Source: Acetobacter oeni (GTDB lineage: Bacteria > Pseudomonadota > Alphaproteobacteria > Acetobacterales > Acetobacteraceae). From it: a DNA stretch of 64,000 bases. The position numbers and the translations under genes were made by a program. The notes beneath the pieces are model-generated. The model was given only the letters and a program-made list of their open reading frames with translations. It was not told the origin of the DNA and made no database searches. This document shows, piece by piece, positions 63,737 to 64,000 of this stretch (position 1 is its first letter; the number at the start of each line of letters is the position of its first letter). Location: contig NZ_WOTA01000016.1 of NCBI RefSeq assembly GCF_011516825.1, forward strand, positions 1 to 64,000, written 5' to 3'.

Positions 63737-64000
63737 TTACCGTGGCGAACGGCGTGCCAGCTGTGTCAGATCGCGTACCGCTCCGCGGGCCGCGCTGGTT
63801 GTCAGGGCGGCATAGGCCTGGAGCGCTGTTGACACTACCCGGTCACGGGCCGGTTTCCATCCTTCATTGCCGCGATCATCCATCCGTGCGCGCCGGGCGG
63901 ACAGTTCAGAGTCCGACACGGAAGTGCGGAGGACACGGGACGGGATATCGATTTCGATGGTGTCCCCTTCCTCGATCAGGCCGATGGCGCCCCCCTCAGC
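63737..64000 (-). CDS. ilvD: Dihydroxy-acid dehydratase, C-terminal end (partial)
   Basis: Only the last 87 residues are in the window; the gene continues past base 64000. The segment [20 protein letters not shown] is the terminal beta domain of IlvD/Edd enzymes, and the following [12 protein letters not shown] and the helical C-terminus ending [10 protein letters not shown] fit bacterial IlvD. IlvD dehydrates dihydroxy acids in isoleucine and valine synthesis using an iron-sulfur cluster. A clear match, but Edd or a sugar dehydratase relative cannot be excluded from this fragment. Confidence 0.85.
   Translation of the reverse strand, partial: AEGGAIGLIEEGDTIEIDIPSRVLRTSVSDSELSARRARMDDRGNEGWKPARDRVVSTALQAYAALTTSAARGAVRDLTQLARRSPR

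Overview
The window reads as an alphaproteobacterial chromosome, most likely an acetic acid bacterium (Acetobacteraceae). The evidence is the gene set: a RapZ/EIIA-Man/HPr/EI regulatory phosphotransferase cluster with a short kinase-only HprK, an overlapping argD-argF pair followed by hslO, petB-petC, an FNR-type regulator beside ompW, a Suv3-type helicase, two TonB-dependent receptors and a clade-II catalase. Most genes are moderately GC-rich. Genus assignment is inference.

Bases 1-12151 are accessory DNA. The left end looks like plasmid backbone: three iteron-like repeats beside a DnaA-box-like site (279-352), a paired palindrome (515-547), and a traK / oriT / traJ module arranged as in IncP (RP4) plasmids. 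traK is cut by an in-frame amber codon. No relaxase follows traJ; a serine recombinase does. The cargo is two defence systems in tandem: a complete type I restriction-modification operon (hsdM-hsdS-hsdR) and a class 2 OLD nuclease plus UvrD-like helicase pair that matches the Gabija (GajAB) layout. This looks like a remnant of a mobilizable element carrying a defence island, ending before a peroxiredoxin gene at about 12.5 kb.

Bases 12.5-20.3 kb hold a peroxiredoxin-ArsR pair, small conserved proteins and a tightly packed minus-strand operon argD-argF-unknown-hslO-unknown-lipoprotein. Bases 20.3-40 kb hold a gene-poor gap with a possible 17-residue peptide gene, a TonB receptor with a 6-codon upstream ORF, mntH, an OmpR/EnvZ-like two-component pair with a purine nucleoside permease-like protein, a CorA/ZntB-like transporter, a DUF2501 protein, a Suv3-like helicase, a second TonB receptor and a glycosyltransferase.

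Bases 39-64 kb hold a TPR protein and glycosyltransferases around thrS, an FNR/OmpW locus with a perfect FNR box, a papain-like protein, petB-petC-mtnP (no Rieske gene adjacent), hemF, a periplasmic binding-protein-like gene, the nitrogen-PTS-like cluster (EI, HPr, an EIIA whose phospho-accepting His is Gln, RapZ, HprK), a RidA-like protein, a GT2-GT4 fusion, katE and the 3' end of ilvD.

The observations most worth checking are the IncP-like oriT with amber-interrupted traK, the His-to-Gln change in EIIA-Man, the absence of petA, the FNR box before ompW, and the short upstream peptides.
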